In this document: piece after piece, positions 18,101-25,461 of the stretch
Layout of the letters: every line of letters begins with the position of its first letter
Numbering within the stretch: position 1 is the stretch's first letter
From: Amycolatopsis sp. NBC_01488
GTDB lineage: Bacteria > Actinomycetota > Actinomycetes > Mycobacteriales > Pseudonocardiaceae
Assembly (NCBI RefSeq): GCF_036227105.1
Contig: NZ_CP109434.1
Coordinates: 8,466,501 to 8,530,500 of the forward strand
Direction of reading: 5' to 3'
DNA length: 64,000 nucleotides
Made by a program: the position numbers and the translations under genes
The notes under the pieces: generated by a model
The model's input: the letters and a program-made list of their open reading frames with translations, nothing else
What the model was told of the DNA's origin: nothing
Database searches by the model: none

Positions 18101-18772
18101 GCCGGCCCGCGACGCCTCGAGCAGCTCCGGGTAGGCCAGGCACCGGCCGTAGAAGTCGGCGCGCAGGCTCAGCACGACCAGCCCGGCGCGGGCCCGGGCG
18201 GCGAGCGCGGCGACGAACGCCCGCCGGTCCGCCTCGGCTTCGCAGAGGGTGAACAGCTCTTCGAACTGGTCGACGAACAGCACGCCGCCGGTGCTGCCCG
18301 GCCCCGCGGCCGGTGCCGCCGTGGGCGTCCTGGTCTCGACCACCCGGCCGCTCCGGGCGAGCACCGGCAGCAGCCCGGCACGCACGAGGGAGGACTTCCC
18401 GACGCCGGACGGGCCGACGACGAGCAGCAGCCGTCCGGCCGCTTCGGCGGTCGCGGCCGCTTCCACCAGTTCCGTGGTCGCCTCGCCGCGGCCGAAGAAC
18501 CAGGCTTCGTCGGCGGCGCCGAACGGTTCGAGCCCGCGGTAGGGGCACACCGGCCGCCGCTCGGCCTCGACCAGCTCGATGAGCGCGCCACCGGTCCCGA
18601 GCACCTCGTCGAGGCGCCGGGCGAGGTCCGCCGAAGCCGGCTTGGCCCCGGTCTCCAGCTTGCTCAGGTAGCCCTTGCTGTAGTGCGTCCGCTCGGACAG
18701 CCCCGCGAGGGAGATGCCCTGCTCGGTCCGGACGTGACGCAGGCGCGCCCCGAACAGCGACGGCGCTTCCAT
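15179..18772 (-). CDS. XRE-STAND NTPase-WD40 signalling protein, 1197 aa
   Basis: A very large protein. Residues about 7-60 are an XRE helix-turn-helix (RTEQGISLAGLSERTHYSKG). About 80-470 is a novel-STAND/NACHT-like NTPase with Walker A GPSGVGKSSL (120-129) and Walker B GGVLFVDQFEEL (162-173). About 476-498 is one transmembrane helix. The rest is about 13-14 WD40 repeats (AFSPDGRLLATGSDD type) forming one or two propellers. ATG 18772 has AGGAG eight bases upstream. STAND proteins act as NTP-driven switches that oligomerise when the repeat domain senses a ligand; the signal here is unknown. It is divergent from a winged-helix gene 171 bases away. Confidence 0.9.
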   Translation of the reverse strand: MEAPSLFGARLRHVRTEQGISLAGLSERTHYSKGYLSKLETGAKPASADLARRLDEVLGTGGALIELVEAERRPVCPYRGLEPFGAADEAWFFGRGEATTELVEAAATAEAAGRLLLVVGPSGVGKSSLVRAGLLPVLARSGRVVETRTPTAAPAAGPGSTGGVLFVDQFEELFTLCEAEADRRAFVAALAARARAGLVVLSLRADFYGRCLAYPELLEASRAGQVTVGPMSPAQLRAAITGPADAAGLTLEPGLVELLLADVGPTAAGTLPLLSHALLATWQEREDSTLTVAGYRRAGGIDGAVSSTAEEAFASLDADEQDAARRLLLRLVRVGEHEEDTRRPVHRGALLRQLPAQAATALQDLTTARLLTVDAETASITHEALLHAWPRLRGWIDADRESLRVHHRLTEAAETWDGEDHDPALLVTGSRLAVAADWAADHDDQLSAVERDFLAASRAAAEATALRERRHTRRLRLLVTGLAVLTVLVAVAASIAVVQSQAAGRERDQAVSRELATEADQLLLTDPGVATQLGLAAYRAADTPQARGSLIGASGTPAVTRFKAHPGSITDLAFLGDGRTLVTAGLDGTTRFFTLAATGAPVPHAVLRAGAESVTGLAVAPRRALLATADEDQATRLWSTSSIDRPALLGTVPGTGQASALAFDAAGTLLAIGRDDGGVELWDVTDPARPVHRQTFAAHQKTVRSLAFSPTAPVLLSGGDDTTGRLWDVTGAAAPLAVFATHTATVRTVAISADGTTAAVGSDDRIVALWSIADRAHPTLLRELTGDTNAIRGLAFAPDGRTVATASDDQTVRLWNTADAGAVTSVSQPAPARSAVFSSDGTVLATGNDLGELWLWHLPPPSFADRDGTTNVAYDPHRPQLAIGADDGRVHLHALADRREIGVLDGGPGLVRIVAYHPRLPILAVAGDDRVTRLWDVADPAHPRVLASLGAVSTVYNAVFRSDGGLLALVGTDHDVTLWDTTDPARPEPLPAVTGHTNAVNGLAFSPDGRLLATGSDDYSSRIWDVSNPRAPRFLARLADHSNGVTAVAFAPDGTTLATASEDHTVHLLDVRDPAHPVQLAELTGPSAPVTMVTFSPDGHLLATADDDATARVWDVTDRAKPQQLAELTGHTGPVNAVAFSPDGRQIATTGDDHTARLWSTDADDVAARICSLAGQPLSPAEWARYVPDRPQENLCP

Positions 18773-18943
18773 CGCTTTTCTCCTGCTCAGCTTCGGTTTC
18801 CCGCCATCTCGGGCGAAGAGGCAACGCTGCGGCTCTTCACATCCGGGTGCGGCGCCGCTCATGATCGAGCCGGCCGCCGCACAGGCTATCCGACCGCGCC
18901 GGCCCGCCGCCGCGTCCACGTCCCGAGCTTCCGGAAAGGTGCC

Positions 18944-19930
18944 ATGCTGCGCATCCGCTTCTCCACCGCGGACCTCACCCGCGTGACCCTGGCGCCCCGG
19001 CCGGACCAGTTGTGGGAGGTGCTGCTGAGCCTGCACGCGCTGCAGGCCCCGCGGCCCGAACCGCACCTGGCCCGCTGGCGGGCCGACGTCGCGACCGGCC
19101 CGAAGGTGCGGGCGCTGGCCCGGCTGGCGCCGCCACGCGGCTACTCCCCCGACTTCCTCACCCCCGGCGACGCCGAAGGAGGCCTGGCGAGCGGGCTCGA
19201 CGCCGTCCGCCGCACGCCGTCCCGGCGCCTGAGCGCCGAGCTCTGCCTGCTGGGCGGCGGGCAGACGCCGCCGGCCTGGGCCCGCCGGCTGGCCGCCGGC
19301 GACCGCCACGAGCTGGTGGAGCTGACGGCCGGCCTCGGCGCCTACCACCGGCAGGCGCTGGTCCCGCACTGGGAGCGGATCGAGAAGGTCGTCGACGACG
19401 AGGTCGTGGCCCGGACCCGGGTGCTCGCGACGCGCGGCACCGACGAGTTCCTCGGCTCGCTGCACCCGGCCCTGACCTGGCGCAACCCGGTCCTGGAACT
19501 GGCCGGCGACCACGTGACCGGCGAGCTCGACCTGGCCGGGCGCGGGCTGCGGCTGGTGCCCGCCTACTTCTGCCGCCAGGCGCCGACGCTGCTGGCCGAC
19601 CCGGGCCTGCCGCCGGTCCTGATCTACCCGGCGGATCCCGAGCGGCGCCGGCCCCCGGCGAGCGCCGCGCCGGCGGACCCGGCCGCCGTGGCCGCGCTGG
19701 CGGACCTGCTCGGCGGCACGCGCGCGACCGCCCTGCGCGCGATCGGCGACGGCTGCACGACCACCGAGCTCAGCCGGCGGCTCGGCCTGAGCGCCTCGGC
19801 GGCCAGCTACCACGCGACGATCCTCCGGTCGTCCGGGCTGATCACCACCGAGCGCGTCGGCCCGGCCGTCACCCACCAGCTCACCGTGCTCGGCTCGGAC
19901 CTGCTGTCCCAGGGACGAGCCCGCCGGTGA
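18944..19930 (+). CDS. Winged-helix (ArsR-like) transcriptional regulator, 328 aa
   Basis: The C-terminal 85 residues carry an ArsR-like winged helix (CTTTELSRRLGLSASAASYH, then LRSSGLITTERVGPAVTHQL). The N-terminal 230 residues match the unnamed domain found in actinobacterial ArsR-like proteins (FSTADLTRVTLAPRPDQLWE). ATG 18944 has AAAGG five bases upstream. No metal-binding cysteine cluster is seen, so a non-metal effector is likely. It is divergent from the STAND gene and followed by a strong hairpin. Confidence 0.82.
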   Translation: MLRIRFSTADLTRVTLAPRPDQLWEVLLSLHALQAPRPEPHLARWRADVATGPKVRALARLAPPRGYSPDFLTPGDAEGGLASGLDAVRRTPSRRLSAELCLLGGGQTPPAWARRLAAGDRHELVELTAGLGAYHRQALVPHWERIEKVVDDEVVARTRVLATRGTDEFLGSLHPALTWRNPVLELAGDHVTGELDLAGRGLRLVPAYFCRQAPTLLADPGLPPVLIYPADPERRRPPASAAPADPAAVAALADLLGGTRATALRAIGDGCTTTELSRRLGLSASAASYHATILRSSGLITTERVGPAVTHQLTVLGSDLLSQGRARR

Positions 19931-19939
19931 CTGGGTCGC

Positions 19940-19986
19940 TTCGCCGGCGTCACGCGTGTCGTGGGGGTACGCGTGACGCCGGTGAA
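19940..19986. terminator. Bidirectional hairpin terminator
   Basis: 18-base arms TTCGCCGGCGTCACGCGT (19940-19957) and ACGCGTGACGCCGGTGAA (19969-19986) pair fully, with one G-U, around an 11-base loop. It fills the gap between two convergent genes (stops at 19930 and 19988). There is no long T tract, which is common in actinobacteria. Confidence 0.75.
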
Positions 19987-19987
19987 G

Positions 19988-20359
19988 TCACCCTGCCGGG
20001 GCGAAGGCCGGCGTGATGTCCATGTGGACGCGGTAGTCGGCGACGCGGTCTCCCGCGAGCCGGATGACCGTCACGCACGGCAGGGCCAGCGGAGTGCCGT
20101 CCGGGGCCGCCGTCTCGATGGTGAAGCGGCAGAACAGCTGGTCCTCGCCGACCACCGCGACCTGGTCGACGACGTGGCGGACCCACGGCAGCGCGCCCGC
20201 CGCGCCGGCCGTCGCCGCGGTGATCGCGGCGCGCCCGGTCAGCGGCTCGCCGTTGCCGAAGGCGTACGTGGCGTCGTCGGCGAACCACGCCGCGAACGCC
20301 TCGGCGTCCCCCGCGTCGACGGCCGCGCACATCGCGCGGACCAGCCGCTCGTGGTTCAC
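19988..20359 (-). CDS. SnoaL-like / NTF2-fold protein
   Basis: A 123-residue cone-shaped NTF2-like protein (MCAAVDAGDAEAFAAWFADD, a hallmark of SnoaL-like domains, with HVVDQVAVVGEDQLFCRFTIE as later strands). Such proteins are small cyclases, isomerases or binding proteins of polyketide and aromatic metabolism. Its start overlaps the stop of the cupin gene in an ATGA. It is the last gene of a three-gene minus-strand operon (monooxygenase, cupin, SnoaL-like). Enzymatic activity is not certain. Confidence 0.82.
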   Translation of the reverse strand: MNHERLVRAMCAAVDAGDAEAFAAWFADDATYAFGNGEPLTGRAAITAATAGAAGALPWVRHVVDQVAVVGEDQLFCRFTIETAAPDGTPLALPCVTVIRLAGDRVADYRVHMDITPAFAPAG

Positions 20360-20805
20360 TTCCGCAGCTCCAGGCCGTAGCGCGTCATCACTTCGGCGAC
20401 CAGCTTCAGGTCGCGCCCGGGCGGCAGCCGGGACAGCTCCCGGTAGTAGTTCTCCAGGCCCGGCGGCGAAACCACGGCGATGATCCGGGTTTCCGCGTCG
20501 AACGGGTTGCGGAACACGTGCGGCACCCCGCGCGGCATGAGCAGCGAATCGCCCTGGCCGAGGACGTGGCGGACACCGTCCAGTTCGACTTCGACCTGCC
20601 CCTGCACGCAGGTGAACAGCTCGTCCTCACGCGTGTGGACGTGGGTCGGCGGGCCGCCGAGGCCGGGCGGCACGACGTACTCGAACAGGGAGTACGCGCC
20701 GTTCGTGTCGGCGCCGGTCAGCCGGGCGTGGATGCCCAGCCCGATCGCGCCGAGGTTGGTGCCGTCGCCGGGGCGGCTGACGTGGTGGCCGGTCGCGGTG
20801 CTCAT
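20356..20805 (-). CDS. Cupin domain protein
   Basis: 149 residues with both cupin motifs: the metal ligands in THVHTREDELFTCVQGQVEV (two His, one Glu) and the later His in LMPRGVPHVFRNP. Single-domain cupins of this type are quercetinase-like dioxygenases, isomerases or sensors. It sits 13 bases after the flavin monooxygenase gene and overlaps the SnoaL-like gene by four bases, so it shares a transcript and probably the substrate pathway. The exact reaction is unknown. Confidence 0.85.
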   Translation of the reverse strand: MSTATGHHVSRPGDGTNLGAIGLGIHARLTGADTNGAYSLFEYVVPPGLGGPPTHVHTREDELFTCVQGQVEVELDGVRHVLGQGDSLLMPRGVPHVFRNPFDAETRIIAVVSPPGLENYYRELSRLPPGRDLKLVAEVMTRYGLELRK

Positions 20806-20818
20806 CGGAACTCCTCTG

Positions 20819-22306
20819 CTACAGCGGGGCTTTCGCGGGTTCGGGGGTGTCCTTCAGCCGGGTCAGGACGGCGGGCGTCAGCGACCGGTAGGCGGCCGGC
20901 GCGACCGGGTTCAGCCAGTGCGTGAAGCGGGTGAAGCGGCCGAGCTGGGCGCCGAGGTCGCCGAGCACCTCGTCGACGTTGTGGATGGAGAACGGGATGA
21001 TCTTGGTGCCGCGGCAGTGGTGCGCGCCGGTCGCGACGTCCAGGAAAGCCAGCTGGGCGACGACGTCCGCGCGCCGGGCCGCCTCGTCGGGCAGCGTGAG
21101 CGCGCCCGCGAGGTCGGCCGCGATCCACAGCGCCGCCATCTCGGCGTTCAGCGGGCTGAAGAACGACGAGTTGTAGCCGTTGAAGTACAGGCCCGGCGCG
21201 GCCAGGGGCTGGATTTGCCGGTACAGCAGGAAGTTCCCGCGTTCGTCGAAGAGCCGCTCCTGGACGGCGGCGGGCAGGAACGGGACGCCCTGGGTGAACC
21301 CGGTCGCGCAGACGACCAGGTCGGCGGGCAGCACCGTGCCGTCGGCCAGCTCGGCCTTCGGCCCGCCGTCGGCGGACAGCCGGGTGATCACCTGGTCGCG
21401 GTGGACCCGGATCGAGCCGTCGGCCACGCCTTCGAAGAACCCTTCGGTGGCCAGGCCGATCGCGTTCTTGACGATGTCCTCCATCCGCCCGCGCGGCACC
21501 AGGTCGTGCCTGGCGAGCCCGAACTGCCGCACCGACACCGAACCGATCGAGTTGAGCATCGCCCGCCGCAGCCGGTTTCCGGGGCCGTGCAGGAACTTCT
21601 CGAAGCCGCGCAGCCACCGGTAGCGGAACAGCGCCTCGCCCAGCCGGGTCAGCAGCAGCATCTTGAAGTTGAGCACGCCGGCGATCTTGCGCGGCACCTT
21701 CCACAGCAGCTGGCGGGCGATGACGTCGGTCGTCCCGGCGACGCCGCTGAGGGCGACGGTCACGTCGCAGGCGGACTTGCCGTAGCCGACGACGAGCACG
21801 TGCTTGCCCCGCGCCTCCGAGACGTCGTGGAAGTCCGAACCCGCGAGCAGCCGCCCGCCCGCCGCCTCGAACTCCGCGCGGCCCGGGTAGTCCGGCAGCG
21901 CGGGCTCGCAGAACACGCCGTTGGCGACGACGACGCGGTCGACCACCGAGGCCCCGTGCGCCCCGGTGGTCACCACCCACCGCGCGCCGTCGGGGACCAC
22001 CGACTCGACGGTCGTCCCGAGCCGCAGGTGCGGCGTGACGCCGAACTCGTCGGCGTAGGCCGCGAGGTACTCCTGGACCTGTGCGCCGGTCGGCCACTCC
22101 GGGAAGTCCTCCGGCATCGGGAAGTCCGAAAAGGAGTACTGGGCCTTGGGGCTCTGCGTGGTCAGTCCCGGGTAGCGCCGGGTTCGGCTCCACACCCCGC
22201 CGACGTCCGGCGCCTTGTCGAAGACCTCGACGTCGTGCCCGGCCTGCACCAGCACCTTGGCCGTGGTCAGCCCGGCGAGCCCGGCCCCGATGATCGCGAC
22301 GCGCAT
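20819..22306 (-). CDS. Flavin-containing monooxygenase (FMO/Baeyer-Villiger type)
   Basis: 495 residues. FAD-binding GAGLAG is at residues 7-12 (MRVAIIGAGLAGLTTAKVLV). The NADPH-binding Rossmann motif VLVVGYGKSACDV is near residue 170, and the segment VVCATGFTQGVPFLP matches the ATG motif of FMOs. A canonical BVMO fingerprint FxGxxxHxxxW is not clear; here the corresponding part reads PDYPGRAEFEAAGGRLLAGS. ATG 22306 has AGGAGG eight bases upstream. It heads an operon with the cupin and SnoaL-like genes, divergent from the SDR-dioxygenase operon, with the IclR gene between. Confidence 0.86.
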   Translation of the reverse strand: MRVAIIGAGLAGLTTAKVLVQAGHDVEVFDKAPDVGGVWSRTRRYPGLTTQSPKAQYSFSDFPMPEDFPEWPTGAQVQEYLAAYADEFGVTPHLRLGTTVESVVPDGARWVVTTGAHGASVVDRVVVANGVFCEPALPDYPGRAEFEAAGGRLLAGSDFHDVSEARGKHVLVVGYGKSACDVTVALSGVAGTTDVIARQLLWKVPRKIAGVLNFKMLLLTRLGEALFRYRWLRGFEKFLHGPGNRLRRAMLNSIGSVSVRQFGLARHDLVPRGRMEDIVKNAIGLATEGFFEGVADGSIRVHRDQVITRLSADGGPKAELADGTVLPADLVVCATGFTQGVPFLPAAVQERLFDERGNFLLYRQIQPLAAPGLYFNGYNSSFFSPLNAEMAALWIAADLAGALTLPDEAARRADVVAQLAFLDVATGAHHCRGTKIIPFSIHNVDEVLGDLGAQLGRFTRFTHWLNPVAPAAYRSLTPAVLTRLKDTPEPAKAPL

Positions 22307-22405
22307 GCCTGATCCTCCTCGTCGAGGCATCCGTGCCGGGTGCCCGGCTCGGCGTGCGCCACAGCGTGGATCAGGCGCGGGTCCCCGGCCAACCGGGAGT
22401 CCTGG

Positions 22406-23218
22406 TCACTGGGACGGCAGCTCCGGGCGGGGCACCGCCCACCGCCGGGCGGAGTAGGCGCGGCTCGCCGCCGCGGCCGCCATCCGCACCGCCGGCCCGA
22501 TCCGATCGGGCTGCACCGCGGCGCTCGGCCCGGTGACCGACAGCGCGGCGGTCACGCCGCCGGTGAAGTCGAAGATCGGGGCCGCGACGCAGCTGATGCC
22601 GACGTTGCCCTCCTCGCGGTCGAAGGCCCAGCCCTGCTCGTGGACGACGGCGAGCTCGCGCTCGAGTGCGTCGGCGCCAGTGATGGTGCGCGGGGTCCGC
22701 CGGGTGAGGCCCGCCGCGACCACCGCCGCGACGACGTCGGCGCCGGACCAGGCCAGGATCGCGCGGCCGAGCCCGGAGCAGTGCGCCGGGATGAACCCGC
22801 CGACCTGGTCGAGCATCGGCAGCTGCCGGTGCCCGCTGATCTTCTCGACGACCAGCACCCGGGTGCCTTCGAGCACGCCGAGCTGCACGGTCGTCTTGGC
22901 CGCCGCGTAGAGGTCCTGCAGGTAGGGCAGGACGGCCTCGCGCAGCTCGTGGCGCACCGGCACCAGGCCGGACAGCTCGAACAGGCGGGTGCCGATCCGG
23001 TACTTCTCGCCGGGCTTGTCCAGCCAGCCGAGCTCGATCATCCGGGCCGCGGTGCGGTGCACGGTCGAGCGCGGCAGGCCCGAGCGCTCGACGAGCCGCG
23101 ACAAGGTCAGCTCGCGGTGGTTCGCGTCGAAGGCGTCCAGCAGCGCGGCGGCGCGTTCGAGCGCGCCGGACGCGACGGAGTCTCCGGAGTCTCCGGAGTC
23201 CCGGGCAGTGGGACTCAT
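22406..23218 (-). CDS. IclR family transcriptional regulator
   Basis: 270 residues. An N-terminal winged helix (LSRLVERSGLPRSTVHRTAA) is followed by the IclR effector domain (GFIPAHCSGLGRAILAWSG, VGISCVAAPIFDFTGGVTAA). The N-terminus contains a short Asp-Ser-Gly repeat encoded by a triplicated ggagtctcc. IclR proteins commonly control aromatic catabolic operons. It is 41 bases from the divergent SDR gene and about 100 bases from the monooxygenase start, so it probably controls both arms of the island. Confidence 0.9.
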   Translation of the reverse strand: MSPTARDSGDSGDSVASGALERAAALLDAFDANHRELTLSRLVERSGLPRSTVHRTAARMIELGWLDKPGEKYRIGTRLFELSGLVPVRHELREAVLPYLQDLYAAAKTTVQLGVLEGTRVLVVEKISGHRQLPMLDQVGGFIPAHCSGLGRAILAWSGADVVAAVVAAGLTRRTPRTITGADALERELAVVHEQGWAFDREEGNVGISCVAAPIFDFTGGVTAALSVTGPSAAVQPDRIGPAVRMAAAAASRAYSARRWAVPRPELPSQ

Positions 23219-23259
23219 CCTTGGTCGCCGGGGGTCATGGCCCGAATGTAGGTCAGATC

Positions 23260-24051
23260 ATGGAGACCAACCAGTCCTTCGCGAAACGCCGTCGCGTCGC
23301 GCTCGTCGGCGGCGGGGCCGGCGGCATCGGCTCGGCCTGCGCGGCCGCGCTGCTGGCGACCGGGCACCACGTGGTGCTCGCCGGCCGCACCGAGGCGACC
23401 CTGGCCGAAACGGCGTCGACGCTCGGCCCGGGCGTCGACTACCTCGTGTGCGATCTCGCCGACCCGGCCGCCGCGGCGGACGCCGTGGCCCGGGTGCACG
23501 AGCGCCGAGGCTCGCTCGACGTCCTCGTGGCCAACGCGGGCGGACCGGCACCCGGCCGCGTGTTCGACGTCCCCGGCGAGCAGTGGCACCACGACCTCGA
23601 CCTGCTGGTCCTCGGCCCGCTGGCCCTGCTGCGCGCGGCGCTGCCCGTGATGGCCGAGCGCGGGTTCGGCCGGGTCGTCGTGATCAGCTCGACGGCCGTC
23701 CGGCAGCCGCAACCCGAGCTCGCCGCCTCCACCGTGCTGCGCTCGGCGACGACGTCGGCGGCGAAGCTGGCCGCGCTCGAGTACGCCGACCACGGCGTCA
23801 CGGTCAACTGCGTCGCGGTCGGCGCGACGCTCACCGCGCGGCGCCTGGAGATCGTGCGCAGCCGGGCCGGGGCGGCGGGCATCGACGTCGCGACCGCGAT
23901 GGCCGAGGACCTCGCCGCCATCCCGGCCGGTCGGGCCGCCGCGCCCCGGGAGGTCGCGGCCGCGGTGGCGTTCCTGGCCTCGCCCGAAGCAGGCTATGTC
24001 AACGGATCCGTGCTGACTGTCGACGGCGGCCGCACGGAAAGCCCCGCCTGA
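23260..24051 (+). CDS. SDR family oxidoreductase lacking the catalytic tyrosine
   Basis: 263 residues. The cofactor motif GGGAGGIG (17-24) and NAG (VLVANAGGP) are present. Around the active site the sequence reads LRSATTSAAKLAALEYA, so Lys169 is kept but the usual Tyr four residues before it is Thr165. This resembles the FabG-like subgroup with RQPQP...TLR motifs that lacks the canonical Tyr. METNQS at 23260 is chosen as start; an upstream GTG at 23221 would overlap the divergent promoter. First gene of a plus-strand operon with cupin, hydrolase and dioxygenase. Confidence 0.82.
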   Translation: METNQSFAKRRRVALVGGGAGGIGSACAAALLATGHHVVLAGRTEATLAETASTLGPGVDYLVCDLADPAAAADAVARVHERRGSLDVLVANAGGPAPGRVFDVPGEQWHHDLDLLVLGPLALLRAALPVMAERGFGRVVVISSTAVRQPQPELAASTVLRSATTSAAKLAALEYADHGVTVNCVAVGATLTARRLEIVRSRAGAAGIDVATAMAEDLAAIPAGRAAAPREVAAAVAFLASPEAGYVNGSVLTVDGGRTESPA

Positions 24052-24064
24052 GCGGAAGGTGCGC

Positions 24065-24571
24065 ATGACCACGTCCGGACCCGGCTTCGCCATGACCGAC
24101 TTCCTCGCGAGCATCAGCCACGCCGTCCGCCCCGACGGGCGGCGGCCGCTCGTGGTGCACGACGGCGACCTCGAAGAGATCCCGCCGGGCGCCGTCCCGA
24201 ACCCGACGTCGCTGCGGATCGCCGGCACGCTGCCGACCGCGACGTTCGAGCTCTTCCGGCAGGTCATCCCGCCCGGCGAGAGCTCGGACCTGCAGCGCCA
24301 CCACCACGAGACCGTCCACTTCGTCCTGACCGGCGACGGCCACAGCGAGATCGAGGACGAGACCGTGAGCTGGACGACCGGCTCGTTCGTCTACACCCCG
24401 CCGTGGACCTGGCACCGCCACCACAACGACTCGGCCGGGCGTCCGGTCGAGTTCCTGACCATCGAGAACTCGCGGCTGCTCGGCCTCTTCGGGCTCAACT
24501 GCCGTCAGAGCGCGGGACCGGCGACCCTCGCCGAGGCCCGCGGCCGCTTCGACCACCGGGAGGACCAGTGA
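24065..24571 (+). CDS. Cupin domain protein
   Basis: 168 residues with a metal-binding cupin core (LQRHHHETVHFVLTGDGHSE and TPPWTWHRHHN). The HH...E...H pattern is typical of ring-cleaving or isomerising cupins. ATG 24065 has GGAAGG five to ten bases upstream and lies 13 bases after the SDR stop. Its stop overlaps the hydrolase start in a GTGA. The reaction is unknown; the operon suggests a ring-cleavage or tautomerisation step. Confidence 0.84.
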   Translation: MTTSGPGFAMTDFLASISHAVRPDGRRPLVVHDGDLEEIPPGAVPNPTSLRIAGTLPTATFELFRQVIPPGESSDLQRHHHETVHFVLTGDGHSEIEDETVSWTTGSFVYTPPWTWHRHHNDSAGRPVEFLTIENSRLLGLFGLNCRQSAGPATLAEARGRFDHREDQ

Positions 24572-25461
24572 CCGAGCCGATCCCCGACCACGTGAGCATC
24601 TGGGGCGAGCTGAGCCGGCTCGAGCACACGCTGCGCTACGTCGACGTGCCGCTGGACGGGCGTCCCGTGCGGACGCGGGTCCTGCAGGCGGGCACCGGGC
24701 CCGACCTGGTGCTGCTGCACGGGACCGGCGGGCACCTCGAGGCCTACGCCCGCGACCTGGCCGGCCTCGCGGCCGACTTCCGCGTCACGGCCTACGACAT
24801 GGTCGGCCACGGCTGGTCGGACCTGCCCGACCGGCCCTACACGATCGACGTCCTGTCCGCGCACCTGGTGTCCCTTTTGGACGCTCTCGGCATCGGGCGC
24901 GCCCACCTGTCCGGCGAGTCGCTCGGCGGCTGGGTGGTCGCCTGGACCGCCGCGCACCACCCGGACCGCGTGGACCGGTTGGTGCTCAACACGCCCGGCA
25001 ACATCGCGAACAAGCCCGAGGTGATGGCGCGGATGCGGGACAGCACGATGGCCGCGGTGCTCGACCCGAGCGACGAGACCGTGCGCCGTCGCGTCGAGTT
25101 CCTGTTCCACCACAAGGAGATGGTGACCGACGAGCTGGTCAACCTGCGTCGCCGGGTCTACTCGCGACCTGGGTTCGTCCGGGCGATCGGCAACACGCTC
25201 GTGCTGCAGGATCCCGAGGTGCGCAAGGACTTCGCGTGGGATCCGGCGTGGGTTTCCCGCGTCAAGGCGCCGACCTTGCTGCTGTGGACCAGCCACGACC
25301 CCACCGGCGGGCTCGACGAAGCGGACCTGCTGCTCGGCTGGCTGCCCGACGCGCTGCTGCACGTCATCGACGACGCCGGGCACTGGCCGCAGTGGGAGAA
25401 GGTCTCCGAGTTCCTCGACGTCCACCGCACCTGGCTGCTGACCGGGAAGGACCCGTCCTGA
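24568..25461 (+). CDS. Alpha/beta hydrolase, meta-cleavage product hydrolase-like
   Basis: 297 residues. Oxyanion loop LLHGTGGHLEAYARDLAGLA, nucleophile elbow GESLGG (Ser), acid in LLLWTSHDPTGG and catalytic His in DDAGHWPQWEK. This is the layout of MhpC/BphD-type hydrolases, which split carbon-carbon bonds in ring-opened products. The GTG start overlaps the cupin stop by four bases, and the stop overlaps the dioxygenase start (TGATG). The neighbour being an MhpB-type extradiol dioxygenase supports the meta-cleavage role. Confidence 0.87.
   Translation: MTEPIPDHVSIWGELSRLEHTLRYVDVPLDGRPVRTRVLQAGTGPDLVLLHGTGGHLEAYARDLAGLAADFRVTAYDMVGHGWSDLPDRPYTIDVLSAHLVSLLDALGIGRAHLSGESLGGWVVAWTAAHHPDRVDRLVLNTPGNIANKPEVMARMRDSTMAAVLDPSDETVRRRVEFLFHHKEMVTDELVNLRRRVYSRPGFVRAIGNTLVLQDPEVRKDFAWDPAWVSRVKAPTLLLWTSHDPTGGLDEADLLLGWLPDALLHVIDDAGHWPQWEKVSEFLDVHRTWLLTGKDPS

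Noticed and set aside
15029..19930. A 1633-codon plus-strand frame
   Set aside because: Its first 1300 codons are antisense to the STAND-WD40 gene and have an Arg/Gly/Ala shadow composition; only the part from 18944 is a real gene.
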